From Evernia prunastri (lineage: Eukaryota > Ascomycota > Lecanoromycetes > Lecanorales > Parmeliaceae): a DNA stretch of 64,000 bases. A model generated the notes under the pieces. That model did not search any database and was not told the DNA's origin. It saw only the letters and a list, made by a program, of their open reading frames with translations. Shown here piece by piece: positions 32,811 through 43,242 of the stretch (position 1 is the first letter of the stretch; each line of letters opens with the position of its first letter). The DNA lies in NCBI GenBank assembly GCA_003184365.1, contig NKYR01000058.1:127662-191661 (forward strand). The letters are read 5' to 3'. The position numbers and the translations under genes are program-made.

Positions 32811-33181
32811 GGTAGTATGTCACATTTCGAGTATCATGGGAGAGGCGTAGATCCTGGATGGTGGTGGTCAAGCAGTTCTTAGAGATGTTCTTCTCCAAAC
32901 GCCTCCTGCAAATCTATCAAGCTTCATTATCAAGTGGCATAAATGAGTGAAATCCGCAAGCCGAAAGAAGCCCGTTTGACGTTTGAAGGCCAAGAACGCC
33001 TTCCGACCTTTCACTGTATGCGAGGCCGACAGCGCCATCCAATACCTTTCTCATTTCTCGCGCTTCGGCTCATGGTAGTATCAAAGTCCCACTGCGCTCT
33101 CTTCAGCATTCATCTGAGCTAAAGATAATGTCCCTAGGACTTCCCTCGGCAGGGATCCAAGGATGAGGTCTTTTACCGCCC
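32811..33181. other. Convergent intergenic region
   Basis: About 370 bp of 3' flanks between convergent genes; nothing specific seen. Confidence 0.4.
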
Positions 33182-34459
33182 TCATCTCCACTCATCTCCA
33201 TCGCCACGCTCTCCATCGCTCTCGTAAATGTCCTCCCCATTGCGCGGCCTAGGGTCTTGACTGAAAAATACATATCGAGGAAATTCTGCCCTGAGCGGAA
33301 CATCCAAATACCCAGGCACGCCCCTAGCGGCCGGCAACCCGTTGACGCGATCCGTCAGGGCTTTGAACCGATTGTAGACGTCTTCCTTGCTTTCCTTCTC
33401 CAGTCTTGCCGAGAGATCCTGCTTGCTCGGGTGAAGTTCGAAGCACCAGAGATCTTCCATGCTGTGAACAAACACCTGCGTCATTAGATCCCTGAAAGCT
33501 CTATCGGTCGGGGTGCGCGCGGCCAGGATCCGGTGGATGTCGACCGCGGAGGCGATTGGGCTGTAGACGGCGGACAGGTGGCTCTTGGTGCATCGATCGC
33601 GGAAGTAGGAGATCCTTTTTTCTATGTTAGGTTTCGACGCCTCCATTTCGACGAACTCGCGCCGCGAGGTCAGGGCCGCGCAGATGGTCCGCGCTTTGCC
33701 GAAGAAGCGGCTCTGGAAGTTCGAGCGGTCGCTGCGGTATTTGCTCATCAGGCGCTTCATTTCCGTCGAGGCGGGGTGGACGAATCGACTGATGTTGAAG
33801 TGGACCGCGTCGCCTTTGGTGGCGTGGTCGATGAGGAAGAGCACTTTCATCCCTTGCTGGCCGTCTGCCGCTAGCTGTTCGAAGCTTGGGCGCGATGGAG
33901 CGGCGGGGTTGGGGTTGGAGGGGCGGGTGCTGTGGAGGAGTGGTGTGGGAAATGTGTTGATCGGTGAGTATTCATGATGTCTGGTGACAAAGCTGTCGGG
34001 GTCTAGAAGACGCCTTTGATCGAAGTTGGCATCTGGACGACGCACGGTTTTGCAAGAAGAAGGGCCGGTGCCAGGATTGAGCGACGGAGGGTCTCGTGTG
34101 GAGGATGTGTGTTTAGCTCTATGAAGTGAGTGTTTTGGTGGCGCGTAAGTGAAGCTGCAGGGATGGACAAGACGTCTCGCCTCAAGGCAAGGTCGCTTAG
34201 ACAGTTCCCCGGCTTCTATCTCGAACTCTGTGCCTCGGTGTGGTCTCTTACTAGACTGCTGTGGGGGTTTGCTAACCTCACTTTGAGCGTCGGTGAGTCC
34301 GGTTGGTCTTTCGGCGGCTTGTTCTGAGAGTTCGTAGACTTCAATTTCGGTGATATCATCATCGTGAGATGCCTCTGAGGAATGCTGGGAGGTTTCATCG
34401 AGTTCGATGTGGGCGTCAATCTGACTGTAAGACCTTTTTGAGGACCGCTCCGCGCCCAT
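33182..34459 (-). CDS. Hypothetical protein, 425 residues
   Basis: Single exon; the first in-frame ATG is at 34459 (MGAERSSKRSYSQ). Residues 1-180 are low-complexity, Ser/Pro/Arg-rich and probably disordered, with acidic patches. From about 200 a folded helical region follows (FEQLAADGQQGMKVLFLID, ADRAFRDLMTQVF-like helices). No known motif was recognised. A Ser-rich disordered head on a helical body suggests a nuclear or signalling protein; that is inference. Confidence 0.6.
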   Translation of the reverse strand: MGAERSSKRSYSQIDAHIELDETSQHSSEASHDDDITEIEVYELSEQAAERPTGLTDAQSEVSKPPQQSSKRPHRGTEFEIEAGELSKRPCLEARRLVHPCSFTYAPPKHSLHRAKHTSSTRDPPSLNPGTGPSSCKTVRRPDANFDQRRLLDPDSFVTRHHEYSPINTFPTPLLHSTRPSNPNPAAPSRPSFEQLAADGQQGMKVLFLIDHATKGDAVHFNISRFVHPASTEMKRLMSKYRSDRSNFQSRFFGKARTICAALTSRREFVEMEASKPNIEKRISYFRDRCTKSHLSAVYSPIASAVDIHRILAARTPTDRAFRDLMTQVFVHSMEDLWCFELHPSKQDLSARLEKESKEDVYNRFKALTDRVNGLPAARGVPGYLDVPLRAEFPRYVFFSQDPRPRNGEDIYESDGERGDGDEWR

Positions 34460-36401
34460 GTTCGTTTTCAAGTCAGGTAAGGGGCTACGAAAGAGCAGTG
34501 GCCAACTTTCGAAGTGCTTCAGATCTTGAATCTAATCACTGGTGTAACTATCTTGAGCCAGATTCAGTTAAGAGCCAGGTCTATGCAGAGTGGCTCTAGC
34601 AAGGAAAATGTTGTTAGTGCTCGACTCTCTTTTGCGTGGAACACTGTGGTTATGTGGGTTGCGTCTGAGAGGTGGGCGCGCTGAACGATTCAGAGCGGAG
34701 AGAGAATGCTAGAGTTGTGGAAGATTTCCGTCATTGAGGTTATTTATTTATAGTGTGAATACGAGACGGTTGGAGTGAAATATGGGACACGAATTTATTC
34801 TCGTCTTTTTGTGAATCATTGAGGTCACTCTCGGGGCTGTCATCTTATTCACAGACACCACTGCTTGTCATGTCACAATCAATCCCAAATCTGTCTTCAC
34901 ATATCTTGCATCTATACGTCAGATATAATTTGCTTCACTACTTTGATCGTAGCAAAGCTGTTCACGCCATTTTAGTGTCAAGAGGCTGGAACTAATCCAG
35001 ACGTGTTGAGGTCGGGTATCTCTCTCAGTTGATCTGGTTGGGCACCTTATGAAAAGACCTCATAGCGAAAGCTGGATAAACTGCGCTAAGAAATTCTCTG
35101 CCACCATATTAGGCGTATTTTCTAGTTGAGAAGCCATCAAATGTATTCCTACGCATCCCGAGACTCACAACCACGAAGAGTCTAGACTGGGCGGACAATC
35201 TCATAAAGTAGGTAGCGCAGGCAACTGGTGTCCAGTTAAGGTGTCACGAAATGGACGACTAATATGACGCTCGTTACCCATATGTATATAAGTGGCGAAA
35301 TAGCAGCTTGAGCGATCCGGCAAGATATCCGGCAAGTTTGCCGGCTTCTACAGTTGTATCAAAGATGCTTCAATACAAAGACTCCGCTCGAACAGAATAT
35401 ATTGGTCTATGCTGATACTCTCAAGTGGGTCTCGTGGTAGCGAACATCCTAGGAACAATCATAAGTCGACTTTCTCAAATTGCATAAAGAAAAAACGTGA
35501 GGTCAATTGAGATGAACCACGAGGCTCCATCGACTTCTCTCTCTCTTCCTAACTTCCTTTCTCCATGTTCAGAACAAATTGAGGTTAATTTATCTACTAG
35601 TATCCACGCGTCTCAGCGACGCGTTACCGCTCCAGCTCAGCGTAAAATTTCATAGATTCAAGAAAAGGAAGGTGACGGAGGACAGGAATGAAAATTAGAA
35701 AAGAGCAGTGGAATATGTTAGACCACATGCTCGAAATCGAGATATTACTAAGCTTTGTCCTGCTACTGCTTGCAAAACCACCAATTGTGTGTAAGGCAAG
35801 GCAGAATCGCACCACAGCAGATGATGCTGCTTCTGAGGCCGATATAGCGAGTGGCTGGTTGGGTTGACGGCGTTGAAGATGGCGTGTCAAGCAATGAGGC
35901 TTACTGGCTCGGCCCCTTTGTCACTATCCTGCACCTCTCTTGAGTCAAAAGGACTTCCTCCTACTCAGGTGAAGGAAACATGTTTACTCACGGAGCCTGA
36001 AGGCCACAGCAGTAATGTGAAAACTCATTGTACAAGGTAGACAACAGATTCAAGCGATCAAATTTTGGAAGGTGGTGGTGGATCCGCTGGAATTTCCCCC
36101 CAGGCCGATGCTTCGGGTTCGGCCTCGGAGATAAGAGTGCCCAATGAGGCTGACAGATCCTTCGCCAGGCATCAATTATGAGATGTTTCCTCCAAAAAGT
36201 TTCTTTCTTGTATATGCACTGCTTTTTCTACAATCTCATAAGATGTTCAACGCTGTGCGTGGTCTAGGTGAGCACAGCCCCTTGTCCCACTGTTCTCTCT
36301 CGTCCCAGTCTCTGCCAGTCTGACACTTGAATTCTATCATCTTTGACTCCTGCCCACGATACCGACAGAACACCGATCGAAACCCCAATAATGGCTCCAT
36401 G
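34460..36401. other. Long gene-free region
   Basis: Nearly 2 kb without a convincing gene. A short duplicated motif (GATCCGGCAAG / GATATCCGGCAAG) occurs near 35315. Short frames have no motifs. Confidence 0.45.
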
Positions 36402-37438
36402 ATGGCTGCCGTCATCTACGAACCAGGAGGGCCATGGGTCTTCAAAGCGGAGAAGCGTCGACAAATCAGCAGGTGACTACAAACATCCCAGTGATGCAGC
36501 TGTTCGTACTAATAAACATCTTGTAGAAAAGGCGCCAGGTGCTGATCCGTGTCGGATCGTTTGGGCTCGACCGGCCTGAAATGGTAATTTGGCAAGAATA
36601 CTTACCTACGGTCAAACTTCCAAGTGTCCTCGGAACAAAGGCAGCTAGCGTCATCAAGGAGACCCGAGGAAACGAGAACAAGCTCCAAGACAGCGCCATA
36701 GTATCAGCAGTCAAGGGAGATGTGGGCTGAAATTGTAATGCCGGATACGCAGAGTACACTGTCGTGCCCGCATCGCAGTCCAAGTAACGGACTCCGTCGA
36801 CAAGATCCCTTGTGGGGTGCTTGGTGGGAAATCCGAGATAATGCAGAAAACTCGTGGCGCCTTGTTCAGGGCCCTTCGACTCCACAAGGAAGACCGCTTG
36901 CTGATCCGAGGAGGTACGACAGCCGTGGAGTTGGCCGCCGCAACCTTTGCAAGGTCTCATGGGGCATCCCTCGCTGCTACCCTCTGAAAGCCAGAGCGGA
37001 AGCAATGACTGCGGAGAATGGTGCCAAAAACGTGTCCATCGATAACGGCACTCTCGTGGACCAAGTCATGCAAACGGAGGGATTTAACGAGATGCTGGAA
37101 ATGGTGGGTGTGGCTGACATGAGGGACTCGCTCCAAAGAGTTGAGGAAGGCGGTACAGGGTGTTTGGTCGGCTCTGTTAACGGTAAATGGGCCTTTGAAG
37201 ACGATTTTAGTCCTATGATTTCGATACCGACGGCAGTCAGTCTTACGGCTTATCCTACTAGTGCGAAGGTTTTGAAGAGATTCCGCTGGACGAGAAAGTC
37301 GAGCAACTTGGGACGCGAAGAATCGCATGCGTGATCGGAAAAGTTGTCGTCGGCCTCGACAAGATAAATGAGGCGCGTAAGTGTATTGGCGGGGACACAG
37401 CAGGCGAGAAGATTCTCGTACTTATCGACAACCAATAG
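36402..37438 (+). pseudogene. Broken zinc-type alcohol dehydrogenase / quinone oxidoreductase (MDR)
   Basis: Segments of one medium-chain dehydrogenase/reductase lie in order across three frames: MAAVIYEPGGPWVF at 36402, VLIRVGSFGLDRPEM at 36539, GYAEYTVVPASQSK near 36740, DRLLIRGGTTAVELAAATFA near 36900, the Rossmann and substrate region NGAKNVSIDNGTLVDQV to GFNEMLEMVGV in a different frame near 37020-37250, and the C-terminal FEEIPLDEKVEQLG to KILVLID ending at the TAG 37436..37438. At least two frameshifts plus an in-frame stop disable it. Order and spacing match an intact ancestor of about 340 residues. The original substrate is unknown. Confidence 0.8.
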
Positions 37439-37848
37439 ATACTGATACTACCTATACATGGTCGTATCACTACAAGCTCCAATTTTCGTGTTTGGTACCT
37501 ACCACAGCGGCAAGGTTAGTGCTCTTTCCATTTTTTTTCTGGAAAGCTTGGCAGGTGAGTCATAACAATGTCAATCTGGGCAATCGCAACCCTGAGATCT
37601 TGTCTTCCCCTTCAAATTACGTACACAGATCATCTATCTCACAAGCACATAGCCTTTTACGCAACATTCATCAATAGGTGCGGTATTGTGTCCCACTTAA
37701 CAGACAATGATAGATAAGCCGCACTGCTTTGAGTAGCAACGCTAACGCCTCTACCTTAGTATTACCATTGAGCCCGAGGTTCTTCCTATTCAACGATTAT
37801 TGTGGCCTCAGTCACTCAGCAGCTTCAGACATCTGAAACTTCACCGAG
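37439..37848. promoter_or_regulatory. Intergenic, upstream of the next orphan
   Basis: About 410 bp, probably the promoter of the gene at 37849; no clear element. Confidence 0.35.
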
Positions 37849-39165
37849 ATGGGGGGACGCGCATTTCTATCAGGGCCCAATCCGCTGAATGTTGTCCGTT
37901 TGTCGACAGACCAGTATGTCAAATTTCGAGATCAATGGCATAAGTACGCCATGTTCCACTTAGCTACCTCTTGCGATCTTGCTGACTTTGTCGGTAGCAT
38001 ACTCCTGAAGTTCTACAACCGTGTGGTTGTACCACCAGAAGCCCCAGAAAAAGATGACCATGGCGACATAGATGCTCTAGTCGATGAGGCTCTATTCAAG
38101 TTCACCAGTCAGGATCTTCAAAAGGCATTAGGCGCCGATGCATACATAAGGGCTGGGCGTACTACCTCTTTTGCCATCCGACTAGCAGAAAACGGTAGCG
38201 ATTTCTTCCAGCTTGACGTTGGTACCTGCAAGAAGGGATGCTTAGAATGGGAGAGTCTTATCTACGCGTATGGAGACCTTTGGCATATAATTGGTTCCAC
38301 GGTGACGCGTTTTGATCTGGCAATCAACGATTGTGGGCTGCACGCTCGTGTTAAGGAATCCAACAGCAAAGATAGTCTGCTGCACTTGACAAGCAACCCC
38401 CAAGAGATGATGGATCTCTTAGGCTTGGACGTTAGTCGATATGACGAGGGTTTCTCCACTCTTGATGAGCTTTTCGAATGGACTACTTCAACGCCTTTGT
38501 TCCGAAGGAGAATTTTTGAGAAGGAGACCAACAGTGAGAAACAAGGACGCATGAGGGAGAAGAGACCAATGTACTCGAAGTTTGTGACAGAGGGGCTGCC
38601 TCGGAAAATGCCATCACATACGAGTACCGCAGCGCCAGAAGGGTTGACCCAGGATAAAGATAAACCAGAAATCCTCGTATCAGCGGGCTCTTCTATCTCG
38701 GCAACTGCGCAGTATATGGGCGATGAGCACGCAGAAGAGGGAAACCCAGCAATATTCTCCATGAACGAACGGAAAGACGTGCTGAATGAAGCGTTGCTCA
38801 GGTTCAACAAGCGCGAACAGTACCAGAGACTTTTAGAAGATCATAGGAAAAGGGCCTTAAAAGACGCGATGTGGAAAGAGATTGCGAGGACACTTCCGTT
38901 ACAAGACAGAGCGCTCGGCCGGGCGATTGTGGCGCTCAAAGCGCTCCTATGGTGGAATGATGGCCAGCCTCAACTTAAAGTGAAGGCGGATAGATCCTTC
39001 GAAGGAGTCCCTGCCTTGGAGGCTGACACGGTAGATGGATTGCTACTCCCATGGGTTAAGGAACACTGGAGGGAAGCGATAAAATTGAATGAAGGAAATG
39101 TGCGTTACCCACGAGCGTTGTGGCTGTCCAAGAGGCGAGTCAGCTGTTCAGGATGGGAGAAGTAG
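37849..39165 (+). CDS. Nucleotidyltransferase-like hypothetical protein
   Basis: Single exon of 438 residues with an ATG at 37849. It begins MGGRAFLSGP and has KDDHGDIDALV at 68-77, then FFQLDVG at about 119-125. A GG near the start, a D73-x-D75 pair and a third acid (D123) are the layout of Pol-beta-type nucleotidyltransferases, although the usual GS-motif helix is only weakly matched. WESLIYAYGDLWHIIGSTVTRF and LAINDCGLHARVKE look like a conserved core; residues about 250-320 are disordered. The C-terminus is helical (RFNKREQYQRLLEDHRKRAL). Function unknown; the nucleotidyltransferase link is inference. Confidence 0.65.
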   Translation: MGGRAFLSGPNPLNVVRLSTDQYVKFRDQWHKYAMFHLATSCDLADFVGSILLKFYNRVVVPPEAPEKDDHGDIDALVDEALFKFTSQDLQKALGADAYIRAGRTTSFAIRLAENGSDFFQLDVGTCKKGCLEWESLIYAYGDLWHIIGSTVTRFDLAINDCGLHARVKESNSKDSLLHLTSNPQEMMDLLGLDVSRYDEGFSTLDELFEWTTSTPLFRRRIFEKETNSEKQGRMREKRPMYSKFVTEGLPRKMPSHTSTAAPEGLTQDKDKPEILVSAGSSISATAQYMGDEHAEEGNPAIFSMNERKDVLNEALLRFNKREQYQRLLEDHRKRALKDAMWKEIARTLPLQDRALGRAIVALKALLWWNDGQPQLKVKADRSFEGVPALEADTVDGLLLPWVKEHWREAIKLNEGNVRYPRALWLSKRRVSCSGWEK

Positions 39166-40423
39166 AAGATAAGACCAGGATGACAGGGGCGAATTGATGG
39201 TGTGCTGACGTTCTTTAATCTAGTACCAACCTTCTGGAGCGATAAGGCGCTAACCGCGTCAAAGGAGCAGAAAAAGGTGGGAGCTAGCCGTAGATCGAGC
39301 TCATTGCTCCGATGCTAGCTGGCTAAAAGTCTTGAGATTGCAGGCACAGATTCCCCGCTAGCCGCGGGAAAATTGGCTGTGGGCAAGGATCTTCCAATTG
39401 GGGAAAATGAGTAGATACGAGCACCAACGAGGAAGCCGATACGAGGATCGGCGAGATGAGAAGAAGAATATTGGACCCTTTGGCAAGGAACATTGTAACT
39501 CATTCTCAGCCTTCCATTATGCCGAGGATGTCCGTCATTGTCAAAGTCAAGTTGCGAAAGTTCATTTCCTTTGTTCCCACGGAGATGATAATCTAGAAGA
39601 GACCATACAGGGTAGCAGCAACATGCTTGGTGAGATCTTACCCCGATGCATGAAGGCAGCGAGGAAATCAAGCCTTGATCTAGAGCGAATCTAAGCTTCC
39701 GAGCCGGTGTCATGAAACCTTGGATGCAGCTTCACTGGGAAACCGAGGCTCCTTTTAACGAAAAGCGCAAGAATCGATCCTCGGTCACGCGAGTGTCGAC
39801 CATGAATTTTGCGAGAAAATAAGACTAAGCGATCCAATCCCCGAGAGCGCAGACCAAATAAGGAAGGTGGTCAGAGCAGATTTCGGCGCACCCTTGTTTA
39901 ATCCTTGCTCATCCCCAAGCTTCCCGGCGTGCAGCCGCCCTCGGCCCAGACTGGGGATGGATGAATGGATGCAAAGTCAATTATCGTCCTAAGTATCATA
40001 TCTCATTGCCTATCGCTGCACTCTGAACCAACCACCTCTCATTAGTTGATGCAATGAAATGCACTAAACCATGCACAGATACGCATTCTCTAACGGAGAG
40101 GGAAACAAGAGCCCCTTCTAGCCTCTCAGAACCGGGCTCGGGAAGGGTAGCGGAGATATGGATAGCCTATCGAAGTATTGAAAGTAGCTTCGCGGCTCCC
40201 AAGAGCTGTCGAGCTACATATCTTACCCCGCGACTTGTGGCGAGCTGTGTTAAGTTGCCCCTTGCTTCTTTCTGGGCAGGTGATGCACATGCAAATCTCC
40301 CGCAGAGATAAGGCACCCTTAGTGAATACCGGTGTCTCTCTTATCCCACCTACTTAAATTCAACGCAACCCCCGTCCATGTGCGCTTCCGTCTTCCTTTC
40401 AGACTTCTATTGCATCCTCCATA
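39166..40423. promoter_or_regulatory. Upstream region of the OPT transporter
   Basis: About 1.25 kb with no supported gene; its right end carries the OPT promoter with GATA motifs (see 40306..40345). Confidence 0.4.
40306..40345. promoter_or_regulatory. Paired GATA motifs upstream of the OPT gene
   Basis: AGATAAG at 40306..40312 and CTTATC at 40340..40345 face each other about 80 bp before the ATG. Fungal AreA-type GATA factors bind HGATAR to activate nitrogen-source transporters, so nitrogen control is plausible. The motif is short and occurs by chance. Confidence 0.35.
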
Positions 40424-43242
40424 ATGTCATTCTTCACAAAGCGCTTTGGCAAGAGCGCGAGTCCTGTTCGGTCTGAGGACCTTGGCTCAGGCTCAAATGA
40501 AGTCATCAAAGAAAAGGACTCGGTCGCCATCAAAGCCACTGGGACTGATCTGTCACCCAGCGACGAGCTTGAAACCGCTGCGCAACTCAAGGCGATAAAG
40601 AAGAAGCATGAGTGGGATCCCAACTTTTCCGAGGACATTGTTGGTGACATCGAAGACGCCACACAGCATCACGATATCGGCGGAGAAGTGCGCTTGGTTG
40701 GTGAGCTCATCGAGAACTCGCCCTACCCCGAAGTTCGCGCTGCTGTTCGAAATGTCAGTCCTCCTTCCACAAAGTAGATCTGCTCACCCTTAACATGGCT
40801 TGCAGTATGATGAAGATGTTCCTGTGGACACTGTCCGCGCTTGGGTCCTCGGAATGCTCTTGACGACAATCGCATCCGGCCTAAACGCGCTTTTCGCTCT
40901 GCGCCAGCCTGCCATCACTATCACTTCTTTAACTGTCCAATTAGTCGCATATCCTCTCGGTGTCGGATGGTATCACGCCATGCCTAAACGCAAATTCCGC
41001 CTCTTTGGCAAGTCGTTCACTCTGAATAATGGACCTTTCAACATGAAGGAGCACACTATTATTGTGGTTATGGCTAATGTCAACGTTGCGGGTAAGATAT
41101 CTCTCATGTGGAACAGTGCAACGCCGGCGGTTGACGTTGATCTCTCCTAGGTGGTGTGGCATATGCTACTGACACCCTCACGGCGCAAAGAGGATTCTAT
41201 GGACAGAATTTTGGTTGGGGGTTTAACATTCTCCTTTGCATATCGACTCAGATGATGGGATACGGTCTTGCGGGAATCTTCCGCAAGATCTTGGTCTGGC
41301 CAGGTAAAGAAATCCTGCTATATTTTAAATTTTTTCTAAGAGAAAATAGCGGCCATGATCTGGCCCACTACATTGATCAATACAGCTCTGTTTTACGGTC
41401 TCCACGACCACTCAAAGACCGACCCGACAAAGTGCAACGGCTGGAGCATCTCTCGATACAAGTATTTCTTTTTCGTCTTCATTGGTTCCTTCTGCTGGTA
41501 CTGGTTTCCGGGCTTCATTGCGCCTTTCCTCAGCGTCTTCGCATTCGCTGTCTGGATACGCCCCAACAACGTTGTGGTAAACCAGCTCTTTGGCGGATGG
41601 ACTGGGGTCTCGTTGCTGCCAATCACCTTTGATTGGACTCAAATCACCGCATACGCCAATAGTCCTCTTATCCCGCCCTGGCACGCAATATCCAATACCA
41701 TGATTGGTGTAGTCATATTCTGGTGGATCACTACAATTGGTGTCCATTACACGGGTACTTGGTATGCTGATTACCTCCCCATAAGCGATTCTCAAGCGTA
41801 CGACAATACTGGCAATCTTTACAATGTCAGCAATATTCTGACGCCAAATTTTACACTCGATTTGGATGCCTACAAGGCGTACTCGCCTCTGTTCCTCTCC
41901 ACAACTTTTGCCTTGACCTATGGTCTCTCTTTTGCCGCGATTGCGGCTGTCATTGTCCAAACGGCGCTGTTCCATGGTGGAGATCTGTGGAAGAGGGTAC
42001 GAGATATCCGGACAGATGATGAAGATGTGCATCTACGGTAAGCACACTCCCAATTCGTCTATTCTCTGCTGCTTCCATAAGCTCCCAAGAAAATTATCGA
42101 GGAGGAGCCCCCGGCAGCTGTGGGTCATCTGTCTGCGAGGAGTTGCTGACGCAAATTCAATCCAGAATGATGAGCAAATACAAAGACGTACCTCAGTGGT
42201 GGTACGCGACGATGTTCGCCATCATGATTGGTATTTCCCTTGGGGTTTGCTTAGGATATCCGACCAATATGCATTGGTGGGCTTTCTTCGTGTCCATCAT
42301 CATTGCCGTGATCTGGTTCGTCCCAATCGGTCTCATTCAGGGCATGACCAGTGTTCAAATTGGACTGAATGTCTTCACGTAAGTTATGCAGACCTACGAG
42401 TTATTTTAGCCATCTTCCCAAGCGGAAAAGACTGACATTTACACAGGGAATTTATGACTGGTTACATCCAACCAGGTCGTCCTGTGGCCATGATGCTCTT
42501 CAAAACATACGGCTACATCACAATGGCCCAAGGACTCTACTTCGTTCAGGACCTGAAGCTAGGCCAGTACATGAAGATCCCATGGCGGTCAATGTTCATG
42601 GCGCAGACCATCGCCACCATCTGGGCTTGCATCGTCCAAGTCGCAGTCCTCGAATGGGCCCTCGGCGGCGCCATCACCGACGTCTGCACCGAGCACCAGG
42701 TCAACAAGTTCAACTGCCCCAACGGCCGAGTCTTTTTCAACGCCTCCGTCATTTGGGGCCTCATCGGCCCGCAGCGCATCTTCTCCCCCGGCTCCATCTA
42801 CGCCAACCTCCAATGGTTCTGGATGGCCGGCGCCCTGGCCCCCGTCCTCTTCTACGCCCTCGCCCGCGCTTTCCCCCGCGCTCCCATCCGCTACCTCTCC
42901 GCTCCCCTCATCTTCGGCGGCAGCGGCCAGATCCCGCCGGCGACGCCCCTCAATTACCTCGCGTGGGGCATCGTCGGCTACGTCTTCAACAAGTACATCC
43001 GGAACAAGTATCGAGGCTGGTGGATGCGCTTCAACTACATCACTTCGGCCGGCTTGGACACGGGACTCGCCATCTGCACCATTGTCATCATCTTGACGGT
43101 CAATCTGACCAATACGTCCATGCCGTCGTGGTGGGGGGTCAGCGTGGCGAATAATAACATGGACAATCTGGATGCGGCGATCAAGGTGCCGAATCCGAAC
43201 CCGAGCGCTACGGGGCGGTTCTTCGGTCCGACGGTGTGGTAA
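40424..43242 (+). CDS. Oligopeptide transporter (OPT family)
   Basis: Proton-coupled small peptide (or glutathione/siderophore-type) transporter of the plasma membrane. Six exons fit: 40424..40753, 40806..41091, 41151..41303, 41350..42037, 42166..42378 and 42447..43242, totalling 2466 nt (821 residues); all five introns have GT-AG ends with consistent phases. A soluble acidic N-terminus of about 110 residues precedes the membrane part. Family signatures include YDEDVPVDTVRAWVLGM, SLTVQLVAYPLGVGWYHAMP, NNGPFNMKEHTIIVVMANV, TQMMGYGLAGIFRK, FGGWTGVSLLPITFDW and NYLAWGIVGYVFNKYIRNKY. Roughly 12-16 hydrophobic segments are visible. It is intact, and codon use in the last exon is strongly C-ending, typical of a well-expressed gene. 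The substrate cannot be told from sequence. Confidence 0.95.

Noticed and set aside
42369..43154. 261-codon Arg/His/Pro-rich frame
   Set aside because: Out-of-frame shadow of the last OPT exon.
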